A stretch of 64,000 nucleotides of DNA from Thermoproteus uzoniensis 768-20 (GTDB taxonomy: Archaea > Thermoproteota > Thermoprotei > Thermoproteales > Thermoproteaceae). Below, piece after piece: positions 42,199 through 50,684 of this stretch; the first letter of the stretch is position 1, and every line of letters begins with the position of its first letter. A model generated the notes under the pieces. The model worked only from the letters and a program-made list of their open reading frames with translations, did no database searches and was not told the DNA's origin. The stretch lies in the NCBI RefSeq assembly GCF_000193375.1, contig NC_015315.1, forward strand, positions 752,622-816,621, read 5' to 3'. A program made the position numbers and the translations under genes.

Positions 42199-43215
42199 GT
42201 GGGGCGGATTAGGCTGGATCTCGCCAGGGGCCTCGCAGTCGTGTTCGCAGACCGCGAGGCTGCGCTGAGGCGCGTGGAGGAGTGGGCTGAGAGGGGCACG
42301 CGCCTCGTGAAGCTGGTTTTCGGGCCGGAGGGCTGTGGGAAGTCTGCTTGGCTTAGGCAGTCGGCGGAGCTCCTTAGGGAGCTGGGCTTCGACGTCCTAT
42401 ACGTAAATCCCCTCCAGAGGGAGTTCTTGGCTGAGGTGGGCGTGTCGGACGTAAGGAGCCGCCTCGTAGAGATCCTTAGGGAGGCGACGGCGGAGGCTTG
42501 GGGCAGGGCGGCCTGGGCCCTTATAGATCTGGCGAGGGAGCTCATAAAGGCCGGCAGGAGGAGGGTGGCGTTGCTGGCGGACGACATATTCCAAGCCATC
42601 GGCCTAGACAAGGCCGCTATCTACGTCAAGGGCATGCTCGGCGTGATTGAGTATCCGCCTAGGAGCTACGACGCGGTCGTCGCCGTCGTTGCGGCTGGCG
42701 AGGGCGTCGCCAGGAGGGAGATCGGGAGGCATATGTGGGCCGACCAATACCCCATGTGGAACATGTCGAGGGATGGCTTCAAGCAACTATACGACCAAAT
42801 ACCGGGGGACAAGCCCCCATTCGAGGATGTCTGGAGGCTGACGGGAGGAAATCCCAGATTGCTAGGCCAGCTGTACGAGGCGGGGTGGGACGTGGATAAG
42901 GTTGTCGAGATGTTTATGAGGGGGAAGGAGTTGAACTCCCCGGATTTGTTTAGGTGGAGGGGTTGGCTTGAGAAGGCTGTCGAGGACCCCGACGTGCTCT
43001 GGACGGTCGAGGCGCCTGAGGGGCTCCTCGACATACTCGTCGAGAGGAATCTGGTGGTCCACAACCTACACGACAGAGATCCCAGATTCTGGGTCGACGC
43101 GCCTCCGCCGGAGAGAGATCCCGAGCTGGGCGTGGGGAAGTACGTCGCGTGGCAGACGCCGCTCCACAGAGAGGCTGTCAGGAAAGCGCTGGGGTACGGC
43201 CTCCGCCCGATATAG
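42199..43215 (+). CDS. Archaeal AAA-type ATPase
   Basis: A 338-residue P-loop ATPase of the archaeal ATPase / STAND-like group. Walker A is GPEGCGKSA (about residue 42), Walker B VALLADDIFQAI. A helical C-terminal part carries WRLTGGNPRLLGQLYEAGWD, the GGNP sensor box of this family. Starts with GTG at 42199. Its 3' end overlaps the acetyl-CoA synthetase gene by 38 bases in convergent orientation, an unusually long antisense overlap. The role is unknown. Confidence 0.82.
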   Translation: MGRIRLDLARGLAVVFADREAALRRVEEWAERGTRLVKLVFGPEGCGKSAWLRQSAELLRELGFDVLYVNPLQREFLAEVGVSDVRSRLVEILREATAEAWGRAAWALIDLARELIKAGRRRVALLADDIFQAIGLDKAAIYVKGMLGVIEYPPRSYDAVVAVVAAGEGVARREIGRHMWADQYPMWNMSRDGFKQLYDQIPGDKPPFEDVWRLTGGNPRLLGQLYEAGWDVDKVVEMFMRGKELNSPDLFRWRGWLEKAVEDPDVLWTVEAPEGLLDILVERNLVVHNLHDRDPRFWVDAPPPERDPELGVGKYVAWQTPLHREAVRKALGYGLRPI

Positions 43216-45094
43216 CTTTCTTGAGCTCCTCCACGCTCTCCTCGTCCTCTATCGTGCTGAGGTCGCCCAGCGGCTGTCCGGCCGCCATGGCTCTCAGAAC
43301 CCTCCTCATCACCTTGCCCGTCCTCGTCTTGGGCAGTCTGCCCAATATGGCTATCTTCCCCACGACCGCCACGGGGCCTAAAGCCCTCTTGAGGTGGGCC
43401 GCGACCTCCTCCTCGGTTATCTTGGCCCCGTCCTTGGGCACTACGAAAACGCCCAATACCTCGCCGCGGACGGGGTCGGGGACGCCTACGACGGCGGCCT
43501 CCGCCACGGCGGGATGCGACGTCAAGAGGTCCTCGACCTCCCTCGTCGAGAGCCTGTGGCCCGCCACCTTAATGACGTCGTCGGAGCGGCCCAATATGTG
43601 GAGGTGCCCCTCCTCGTCTATATAGCCCACGTCGCCCGTGTGGTAGTAGCCGGGGAACCTCGACCAGTAGGAGCGGACGTACCTGTCGGGGTCGCCCCAG
43701 AGGCTGTGGAGGAAGGCGGGGGGCAACGGCGGCTTCGCGACCACGTGCCCCTTCTGCCCAGGCGGGAGGGGCCTCCCCTCGTCGTCCAGTATCTCTATCC
43801 TCAAAGTGGGGTAGGGCAGCCCCACAGACCCGTACTTGTACCTGAACCCCCCTAGGTTCATGGAGCCCGGCGCCGTGACGAAGCAAGCTGTCTCTGTCTG
43901 GCCCCAAATATCGGCTATCTGGCAGCTGGGCCTCCCCCCGCAGACTACGTCCCTCAGCCACTTGTAGGCCTCCTCGTTGAGGACCTCGCCGGTGGGGTAT
44001 AGGGCCATCAAGCGGCTTAGGTCGTACCTCCTGGGCCACTCGTCCCCGTACTTCATCAAGAGCCTTACGGCGGTCGGCGAGAAGAGCATGTGGGTCACGC
44101 CGTAGGTCTCGGCCAGCTCCCACCATATGCCGGGGTGGGGGTAGTCCGGCGCGTCCTCGTACCAGAGCACAGTCAGCCCGTTCAAGAGCGGGCCGTGGAC
44201 CCCGTAGTGGTGGCCCGATATCCAGCCTACATCGGCCGTGGAGAAGAAGACTATGTCGTCTCTGAACTCCCTCTCGGCCCCCACGAGGTGGTTGAAGGCG
44301 TACCATATCCAGACCATGTAGGAGCCGTGGAGGTGCAGTATCCCCTTGGGCTTCCCCGTGGTGCCCGAGGTGTAGAGGATGAAGAGGGGGGCGTCCCCGC
44401 CGACCCATTCAGGCTCAGCGTACGCGCCGGGGGGTATACGCCTCAGCGCCTCGTGCCACCAGAGATCTCTCCCCTCCCTCATGGCCACGTCCATCCCCAG
44501 CCTTCTGTAGACCAAGACGGCCGCGTCGGCCCCGGCTATCCCTAGCGCCTCGTCCACCACCGGCTTTAGGGGGATCGCCCTCCCCCTCCTCGTCATGCCG
44601 TCGGCCGTGATCACCAGAGAGGCCTTGGCGTCCGATATTCTGTCGGCCAGCGCCTGGGCGCCGAAGCCCGAGAAGACGACTGTGTGGACCGCGCCTATCC
44701 TGTTTACGGCCAACATGGCTATCATGGCCTCCGGCACCATGGGCATATATATGGCGACCCTATCGCCCCTCCCCACGCCGAGGCCCCTCAAGAGGGCAGC
44801 CAGCCTGTTCACCTCCCTGTAGAGATCCCAGTAGCGGAGCACCCTATACTCGCCGGACGCCGAGGCCCATATCAGCGCCGCCTTATTGCCCCTGCCAGAC
44901 ATCACGTGTCTGTCGAGGGCGTTGTAGGATATGTTCGTCCTCCCGCCGACGAACCACTTATAGAACGGCGGGTTGGAGTCGTCGTACGTCTTGACCCACC
45001 GCTCCTTCCAGTACAGCCTCCCCGCCTGCTCCTCCCAGAACCCCACTGGATCCTCCAACGACTTCCTGTACACCTCCAGGAATTCCGAAGACAT
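43178..45094 (-). CDS. acs: Acetyl-CoA synthetase, AMP-forming
   Basis: A 638-residue acyl-adenylate enzyme making acetyl-CoA from acetate, ATP and CoA. The start VGFWEEQAGRLYWKERW is typical of Acs; adenylation motifs YTSGTTGKPKGILH, DIWGQTETACF and YYHTGDVGYIDEEGHLH are present, as is the catalytic C-terminal Lys in KTRTGKVMRR. The ATG at 45094 (MSSEFLEVYRKSLED) is chosen because TATA AAAAATTTTTAATTAT (45111-45126, minus) lies 24 bases upstream; a second ATG at 45109 overlaps that promoter. In these archaea acetate or propionate may both be substrates. Confidence 0.93.
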   Translation of the reverse strand: MSSEFLEVYRKSLEDPVGFWEEQAGRLYWKERWVKTYDDSNPPFYKWFVGGRTNISYNALDRHVMSGRGNKAALIWASASGEYRVLRYWDLYREVNRLAALLRGLGVGRGDRVAIYMPMVPEAMIAMLAVNRIGAVHTVVFSGFGAQALADRISDAKASLVITADGMTRRGRAIPLKPVVDEALGIAGADAAVLVYRRLGMDVAMREGRDLWWHEALRRIPPGAYAEPEWVGGDAPLFILYTSGTTGKPKGILHLHGSYMVWIWYAFNHLVGAEREFRDDIVFFSTADVGWISGHHYGVHGPLLNGLTVLWYEDAPDYPHPGIWWELAETYGVTHMLFSPTAVRLLMKYGDEWPRRYDLSRLMALYPTGEVLNEEAYKWLRDVVCGGRPSCQIADIWGQTETACFVTAPGSMNLGGFRYKYGSVGLPYPTLRIEILDDEGRPLPPGQKGHVVAKPPLPPAFLHSLWGDPDRYVRSYWSRFPGYYHTGDVGYIDEEGHLHILGRSDDVIKVAGHRLSTREVEDLLTSHPAVAEAAVVGVPDPVRGEVLGVFVVPKDGAKITEEEVAAHLKRALGPVAVVGKIAILGRLPKTRTGKVMRRVLRAMAAGQPLGDLSTIEDEESVEELKKAISGGGRTPALS

Positions 45095-45110
45095 AAAGGC
45101 AAATTTCATA

Positions 45111-45126
45111 ATAATTAAAAATTTTT
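45111..45126 (-). promoter_or_regulatory. acs promoter TATA box
   Basis: AAAAATTTTTAATTAT read on the minus strand, about 24 bases from the ATG at 45094. Upstream (45127-45180) is a further AT-rich stretch without a gene. Confidence 0.55.
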
Positions 45127-45180
45127 CCCAAATTAATTTAAATATAGAATTATTATAATTTAATATAATGATGAATAAAT

Positions 45181-45610
45181 AGAGTGGATGGAAGGCGGGC
45201 TGACGGCTACGCTGAGGCGTCTCCGGCTGACCCCAGCCTGACGCCGTTCCTTCCCGGCGACCTCAAGGCGCCCGCATCTAGGCTCCCCGAAGCGGCTGAC
45301 GTACGGGGCCTTACGCGCCGCAAATCCGGCAACCGGAAAGTTGAGGCCTCGGCGTAGTGTTGCTGGCAGCAAGCCCCTAACAAGCCCGGCCTCTTCAACT
45401 CGACGCCTGCGCCGTGCCTTAATCGGCCGAAATACGCGGCGCCGCCGACCTCCACCGCGCCGCGGGGGCTACGGATCTCCGGCGAGTTTGGGACGAGCGC
45501 CGCGCGAGCTCACGTGCGAGGCCGCCGGCAGTTGCTGTGGGGTGTTGAGGAATCAACTCGCCGGATCCTAGACGCGGTGTGCCCGTACGCCGGACGCGCC
45601 GCCGGCGACC
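45181..45610 (+). other. Gene-free GC-rich stretch, possibly decayed coding sequence
   Basis: About 430 bases with no credible intact gene on either strand. One plus frame (45207-45356) reads DPSLTPFLPGDLKAPASRLP, and a following frame reads LNRPKYAAPPTSTAPRGL and LRISGEFGTS before joining the methyltransferase remnant. These look like eroded protein segments, but I cannot name the parent gene, and GC-rich DNA gives long open frames by chance. Confidence 0.4.
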
Positions 45611-46240
45611 CCCTGTCCTGTTCGCTCCAGGACTGGGAGAAGCTCGTGATGTAGGCGCTGGATGACGTGTGTCAAGGAGTAGCCGGGCCTATACCGGATG
45701 CCGAGAGGAGGGTAGAATATGCCCCGTTCCTCAATACGCCGCCCTATTGGCAGTACGACAGCCGCTCCATGCCCGCTCCTGGCGCCTCTTATTAGAGGAG
45801 ACGCCGAGACAATTCTGTCGGTCGGCGCGGGCTTGGCGGAGCTCCTAGACATCATGGAGACTTTAAAGAGCGGGGGCTCGCTGCCCAGATAGTTGCCCAA
45901 TAAGTCGACCCCGCCGTGGCCGAGGCCTCGTCGGCGGCCGGCTTCAACGTGTTTCTGGGGAGCTGTGGCCGTGTAACGAGAGGGCGGACTTTGCCATTGT
46001 CCAGTCGGTTCTCTACTGAGTCGACGACCCGCTACATCTGTTGAAGGCTACCGCCGAGAGGGCCAAGTACGTGGCCGTCAACGAATATGTAGATGGCGTA
46101 GCGTGCGGGCCGTGGCTCTGATTGCCGCAGTAGGCGCCCGCAAGCTCTTCCACACTTGGAAGGAGATAGAGGCCATGATGAGGGAGGTGGGTCTGAGACC
46201 TGGGAATTCCGCATATAAACGCGCCGAGTCCTCGAGCTAC
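45611..46240 (+). pseudogene. Decayed SAM-dependent methyltransferase gene
   Basis: Conceptual translation with frameshifts and stops recovers a class I methyltransferase: LNTPPYWQYDS, then in another frame LIRGDAETILSVGAGLAELL (motif I), a TAG at 45889, DPAVAEASSAAGFNVFLGSC, ADFAIVQSVLY, a TGA at 46017-46019 where Trp is expected, VDDPLHLLKATAERAKYVAV, a further shift, then LFHTWKEIEAMMREVGLRP. The second half aligns with the intact gene at 46540 (FHTLYWMSDPLTELSCLKKAL, VFRWKDVESLLEAAGF). At least two frameshifts and several stops show it is dead. Confidence 0.75.
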
Positions 46241-46264
46241 GCAGATAGGCCTCCATTGCGTAAG

Positions 46265-46275
46265 TTTTTTTAAAC
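46265..46275 (+). promoter_or_regulatory. TATA box of the small gene before the methyltransferase
   Basis: TTTTTTTAAAC centred 23 bases before the ATG at 46294, favouring that start over the ATG at 46276 that almost touches the box. Confidence 0.6.
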
Positions 46276-46293
46276 ATGTATGCGCGAAGTTGC

Positions 46294-46503
46294 ATGTCCT
46301 TTCAGGAAAGGGTAAGGAAGGAGGCCGCAACGGCACAACCCGTCGCCAACTGCGAGGTCAACGACTTCGACGCCTTCTCGTCCTTAGTGCCGCCGGCTCT
46401 CCAAAACGCCGTGCTCGACGCCTTGAGGGCCGGCTCGATCCCGCCGGAGCTCCAGCCGCTCCTCAGGAGGCTGAGGGAGGCCGGGATACTCGTCTGCACT
46501 TGA
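46294..46503 (+). CDS. Small hypothetical protein, 69 aa
   Basis: A 69-residue protein, MSFQERVRKEAATAQPVANC to LRRLREAGILVCT, not recognised. It is helical, with two Cys and a Pro-rich turn (SIPPELQPLL). Leaderless by TATA position. It lies 36 bases before the methyltransferase-like gene and is likely co-transcribed with it, so it may be a partner or regulator of that protein. Confidence 0.65.
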   Translation: MSFQERVRKEAATAQPVANCEVNDFDAFSSLVPPALQNAVLDALRAGSIPPELQPLLRRLREAGILVCT

Positions 46504-46539
46504 CATGGCGCCGGCTCGCAGGCGGAGGCTGGGAGCGCC

Positions 46540-47499
46540 ATGAGCTTCTCCCTAGACGACCTCAACGCCCTTAGGCACTACGGCCGCTTCATAAAGGCGA
46601 ACGGCGGGATAGACGAGGTGAGGAAGGCGCTGGCCTGGAGCCTCTGGTACGCCGTCAAGTGGTGGGACGAGCTGAGGCGTGAGCTCGGCGTAGACGCTGG
46701 CGGAGGCATCTTCGGCAAGGCCCTCTACATGGCGTTGAGGGCCCGGGGCGTCGTCGACGACGAGGGCGAGATAGTCAAGAAGGTGGAGAGGCCGGAGAGG
46801 CCGGTCAACCCCTACGCGGCGGAGTTCGTAGAGCTGCACGAGGCATTCGACGCGCTTGGAGCCGCGAGCGTGGCCCGGGGGATCGTCGACCGCGAGAGGC
46901 TGAGGGTCCTCTACTCCTCCATGCTGGCCCAGGGTTGGTACAACATAATGAGGGACACCTTCCCAGACGTCGTCAAGGTCGAGAAGTTCGGCAAGATAGT
47001 GGAGCCCCACTGCAAGGAGGGGCAGATGGCCTACGCCGTGTTGAGGCGCCACTCGCCCGACAAGTACTTCGCCTACGACCCCGAGCCCGACGACGTGGAG
47101 GCCGCTGCGGCCCTTCTCGGCGCCTCCCCCAATACGTGCGGCGAGAGGATATGCGTGGTTCAGACGCCCACCATCTGCGACCCCCACGCCGCCGAGACGG
47201 CGAGGAAGTTCGCCGGCCAGTTCGACGCCGCGTTGATCTTCCACACGCTGTACTGGATGTCCGACCCCCTCACGGAGCTCTCCTGCCTCAAGAAGGCCTT
47301 GAAGCCCGGCGCCGCGGTCCTCGTAGGCCAGCAGGTGGTCGAGTCGACGCCGGGCCTCCTCGCCATAGTGGTCTCCTTCGGCGCCAAGCACGTATTCCGC
47401 TGGAAGGACGTGGAGTCTCTGCTGGAGGCCGCCGGCTTCAAGAAAGAGAAGAGGTACACGAGGTACTCGCCCTACTACATCGCGGTCTGGCGGGCCTAA
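46540..47499 (+). CDS. Methyltransferase-like protein, atypical motif I
   Basis: A 319-residue protein. The N-terminal 130 residues are helical and dimerisation-like (KALAWSLWYAVKWWDELRRE), followed by a Rossmann methyltransferase core. The glycine loop is unusual: VEPHCKEGQMAYAVL replaces the GxGxG motif I, with AYDPEPDDVEAA as the acidic strand that should hold the SAM ribose. Later motifs AALIFHTLYWMSDP and HVFRWKDVESLLEAAGF are ordinary. The layout recalls O-methyltransferases acting on small molecules. The decayed relative just upstream has a normal motif I. Substrate unknown; SAM use is inferred. Confidence 0.7.
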   Translation: MSFSLDDLNALRHYGRFIKANGGIDEVRKALAWSLWYAVKWWDELRRELGVDAGGGIFGKALYMALRARGVVDDEGEIVKKVERPERPVNPYAAEFVELHEAFDALGAASVARGIVDRERLRVLYSSMLAQGWYNIMRDTFPDVVKVEKFGKIVEPHCKEGQMAYAVLRRHSPDKYFAYDPEPDDVEAAAALLGASPNTCGERICVVQTPTICDPHAAETARKFAGQFDAALIFHTLYWMSDPLTELSCLKKALKPGAAVLVGQQVVESTPGLLAIVVSFGAKHVFRWKDVESLLEAAGFKKEKRYTRYSPYYIAVWRA

Positions 47500-47526
47500 C
47501 GCGCCCCATCGCCCCTCCAGCCCCTA

Positions 47527-49650
47527 TTAATCTCTGCCCTCTTCTTCTCTCTTCTGCGTCCCCCATGTTCTTGTCTCTTCTCCTTCTAGCGGCTCTAGTC
47601 TTATTACTTTTCTACGTTTTCTGACAGCTAACACAGCGGCGAGGACGGCTACAGAAGCCGCGACGGCAATCACAAACAAAGGAGCTTCACCAGACAGCAA
47701 AGTAGAAGACGACGAAGCGATAATAGTCCTAGTAACCACAGAAGAAACAGTAACAGTGGATACAGAAGGCGAAGAAGCAACGACAGAAGTAACCGTCAAG
47801 ACTGCCGTGGTGGTGACTGTAGCGGCGGTACCCGTAGGCACCGCACTCGTGGTCGATGACTCGATCCCTGTTGGGACAACTATCTTTACGGTTTTCACTT
47901 CCCCTGGCTTTAGCTCTATCTGTTCGGTTATGTTTTTCCCCTCCGTTAAGATCTCCACGGTGTAGTTTCCGGCGAGTAGCTCCAGCCCGGCAGGCGGCTT
48001 CTGGAAGCTCATGGAGATTGGACCCTCTAGCAGAACCTCGCTGGGCTGTATCTGCCGGCCTGAGCTGTTCACAACCACTATGCTGAGATTTGCCGTGGGT
48101 ATCTGGACGACGGCGTTAACGACCTCGCCTGCCTCGACAACGACGGCCTTTTCGAACTTCTTCCCGAAAGCCTTTGCCGCAACCACGTAGTTGCCGGCCA
48201 AAACCTCTAGAGGCCCTACAGTTCCGTTGCCAGAAGCCACCCCGACGATCTCGACAGGCCAGCTATCCACCACTCTCCCGAAGCTATCCACCACTCTCGC
48301 CGATAGCCGGCCGGTCGGTACCCGCACCACAATCTCGCTACCGTTAACAACAAACGTAGTGCTGTAAAAGAAGCCCGGCCCGTAGATCCTCGCTATATAC
48401 CTCGTTCCCTGGAGCAACTTAGCTTTCGCCACACCGTCGCCACTGGCCACAAGCACATTGGTGCTCGGATACACCACGTCTATGTGCCAATCCTCAACAG
48501 AGCCAAAACCATCGACCACGCTGACAGAAACCGGAACGGCAGGCAGAGGAATAGAAATCGAGAAATAAATAACTCCGGTTACATTAACAGCAGGTGCCCA
48601 GTGAACATCGGGCCCGGGCATAGCGGTTCCGATCGCATATATATTAAGCCCATCAGAGGCAGTAGTAATAATTTTGCCGAATCCATTTATTATTTTAAGA
48701 CCATAATATTCATTCTGAATATTGTTTAATATTAATGGCTCTAAGTCAATAACATTTATCTTATTTAAATTTAAATCTAGTATCAATAGTTTATAGTCAG
48801 CAGTAACTACATATAATAGGTTACCTGCATATACTACTCCTACTATAGTAAAGTTTCCGGTGAAGCTGGCCAGTTCTGTGCCGTTCGGGCTGTACTTTAC
48901 TATGCCCCCTCTGCCGTATACGTAGGCGTCGCCCGCGTCGTCGAATGCGACTCCGAGGGCTCTTCCCGGTAGGCCCGGCTTCAATACCGTTGGCTTGGTC
49001 AGATTCCTATTCAAGACCAATATAGCCCACGTCGCGTTGCCACCTGAAATTGTATCCCCAACGACCCAAAGCTGGCCAGTGACTGGGTCAATGCCGACGT
49101 ACTGCGGTATGCCAATCATATTTGGTGAAGTATACTCAGCAATAAGATCCAGATTGAGATCTCTCTTCTCAATATGCCAATATGAATAATTCCCAAAAAT
49201 TTCTGAACCAACTACGTAAATATATTCATAATCAGATGTCACAAAATAAGCTCGACCCTTTATATAACTAACTTTACCGGTTGGTGCAAATGGATATATC
49301 GGAGTACTAATTAGAAATCCCCAGTATCCACCGGCCTCGCCCACTGCGTACAGCTTACCGTTAACAACGATGCAACTAGATAAAGTATTAGCATTTTTGA
49401 AGGAAGATAGACGCATACCAATACTAGCCCCGCCGCTTCCGTTTACTTTAAGAAATGAGAAAATACTCCATTCCATATCGGTGGTGTTTGCGATCCATTC
49501 ATAACCTACAATGTAACCGTATCGATCTCCCAAACATATACCGTACGATTGACCAGGCATAACAATAAATCCAACCCATGGAACTTGTGCGAAGATAAAA
49601 ATAGCCAACGACGAAAAGACTAGTATCAGTATAGATATGGTCCTGATCAT
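47527..49650 (-). CDS. Membrane-anchored surface protein with cytoplasmic EET tail
   Basis: A 707-residue protein: signal segment (ISILILVFSSLAIFIFA), a beta-propeller-like N-terminal domain (about 25-380, repeats such as AFDDAGDAYVYGRGGIVKYS), then Ig/carboxypeptidase-regulatory-like modules (FGRVVDSWPVEIVG, GNYVVAAKAFGKKF). A Ser/Thr/Val stalk (about 595-645), one membrane helix (LFVIAVAASVAVLAAVLAV) and a 38-residue charged cytoplasmic tail with EETRTW (Thr 693, 695) complete it. The first half is coded by clearly more AT-rich DNA than the second. It borders the FHA genes, and the tail could be a phosphothreonine docking site (inference). Confidence 0.75.
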   Translation of the reverse strand: MIRTISILILVFSSLAIFIFAQVPWVGFIVMPGQSYGICLGDRYGYIVGYEWIANTTDMEWSIFSFLKVNGSGGASIGMRLSSFKNANTLSSCIVVNGKLYAVGEAGGYWGFLISTPIYPFAPTGKVSYIKGRAYFVTSDYEYIYVVGSEIFGNYSYWHIEKRDLNLDLIAEYTSPNMIGIPQYVGIDPVTGQLWVVGDTISGGNATWAILVLNRNLTKPTVLKPGLPGRALGVAFDDAGDAYVYGRGGIVKYSPNGTELASFTGNFTIVGVVYAGNLLYVVTADYKLLILDLNLNKINVIDLEPLILNNIQNEYYGLKIINGFGKIITTASDGLNIYAIGTAMPGPDVHWAPAVNVTGVIYFSISIPLPAVPVSVSVVDGFGSVEDWHIDVVYPSTNVLVASGDGVAKAKLLQGTRYIARIYGPGFFYSTTFVVNGSEIVVRVPTGRLSARVVDSFGRVVDSWPVEIVGVASGNGTVGPLEVLAGNYVVAAKAFGKKFEKAVVVEAGEVVNAVVQIPTANLSIVVVNSSGRQIQPSEVLLEGPISMSFQKPPAGLELLAGNYTVEILTEGKNITEQIELKPGEVKTVKIVVPTGIESSTTSAVPTGTAATVTTTAVLTVTSVVASSPSVSTVTVSSVVTRTIIASSSSTLLSGEAPLFVIAVAASVAVLAAVLAVRKRRKVIRLEPLEGEETRTWGTQKREEEGRD

Positions 49651-49845
49651 ACAAGGACTATAGATAGCGCTTAAAAACCTTCTTACTACGTTTGGTAGAT
49701 TGCCATAATGTGTTAGAATGATGTAATCTAAGAAAAATCATAAATCTAACTAATTCTTTTAGTATAGAGTTTGATTTATTGTTAGTTTAGTTAAATTATA
49801 TAATAAAGACGAGAATCGAGAGGGATATGAAGAAAGACAGTGGCC
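49651..49845. other. AT-rich intergenic spacer
   Basis: About 195 bases, strongly AT-rich, between two minus-strand genes. A minus-strand TATA-like element close to 49670 should serve the surface-protein gene. No gene or RNA seen. Confidence 0.5.
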
Positions 49846-50655
49846 CTACTTAAACTTGCCTGTTACGAACTTTATGCTGAGGATCTGGGCGACGGTGATT
49901 ATGTCGCCGGGGTTGAGGACTTGGGCGCCGAGGCCCTTTATGGGGCGCCCGTTGAGGAACGTGCCGTTTTTAGAGCCGAGATCCTCTATGTAGTAGCGCC
50001 CGCCGACGTAAGATATGGCGAAGTGCGACCTGCTTATGTACCTCAACAAGTCAGAGGGGACGCCGAGCCGCGCGAAGAAGTCCCGGCCGTACACCATATA
50101 CGGCTTGTCCACCTTAATCCTCACGCCGGCCGGGAGGTAGAGGTAGTAGACCGGAGGAGCAGGCGGCAGGGCCTCCGGCTTGCCGCGTAGCGCCAGATAC
50201 AGCGCGATTGCGGCTACGGCGGCCGCGCCCGACGCAGAAATCGCCGAGTAGGGAGGCGCCAACAACAACGCGCTTGCTACTGCAACTGTCGCGGCGGCGG
50301 CCGCGACGGCGTACGGCAGGGGGAAAACCCGCCTGGAGGCAGGCCCTATGACGAGCGTGAAGACGTAAGGGGTACCTGCGTGGTCTACATACACTCTGTA
50401 GTTGCCGGGGGTCGTCAGAGGCGAGGTCCTCCAGAGGAGATACTTGCCCGCCTCCCCCGCCTCGAGCGACTTCTCCGATACCAACACGCCCGTGGATAGG
50501 TCCACTATTCTGACCGAGATCTTCCCGGCGCCGCCTACCTGCAGGTAGATGTCCTCCCCCGGGAGGAAGCGGAGCCGCTCTCTGCCGGCGGCATCCACTA
50601 TCGAGACGCCCCACTGAGGCGGCGAGGGGGGCCCGGCGTTTGGTGCGGCGGCCAC
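49846..50655 (-). CDS. Membrane protein with cytoplasmic FHA domain
   Basis: A 269-residue protein: extracytoplasmic beta domain (residues about 15-105, RERLRFLPGEDIYLQVGGAG), two membrane helices (about 106-155), a short linker, and a C-terminal FHA domain with the full phosphothreonine site: YGRDFF, ISRSHFAI, IEDLGSKNGTFLNG. FHA domains bind pThr peptides, so this looks like a surface-linked signalling receptor or docking protein. Starts with GTG at 50655; divergent from the vWA-FHA gene with only 29 bases between them. Analogous in parts to ArnA of the Sulfolobus archaellum regulators, but with a different architecture. Confidence 0.88.
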   Translation of the reverse strand: MAAAPNAGPPSPPQWGVSIVDAAGRERLRFLPGEDIYLQVGGAGKISVRIVDLSTGVLVSEKSLEAGEAGKYLLWRTSPLTTPGNYRVYVDHAGTPYVFTLVIGPASRRVFPLPYAVAAAAATVAVASALLLAPPYSAISASGAAAVAAIALYLALRGKPEALPPAPPVYYLYLPAGVRIKVDKPYMVYGRDFFARLGVPSDLLRYISRSHFAISYVGGRYYIEDLGSKNGTFLNGRPIKGLGAQVLNPGDIITVAQILSIKFVTGKFK

Positions 50656-50684
50656 AAATTAATTAATAGTCCTATTTATAAATC
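50656..50684. promoter_or_regulatory. Compact divergent promoter of the two FHA genes
   Basis: The whole spacer is 29 bases. AATTAATTAATAG (50656-50668) is about 23 bases before the ATG at 50685; TTATAAATAGG on the minus strand (about 50669-50681) is about 20 bases before the GTG at 50655. The two TATA boxes are adjacent, so the two polymerases would compete. Confidence 0.6.

Noticed and set aside
45160-45571. Several 70-80 codon frames on both strands
   Set aside because: Arg/Pro/Ser-rich shadows in GC-rich, apparently decayed DNA; no promoter at the right place and no motif.
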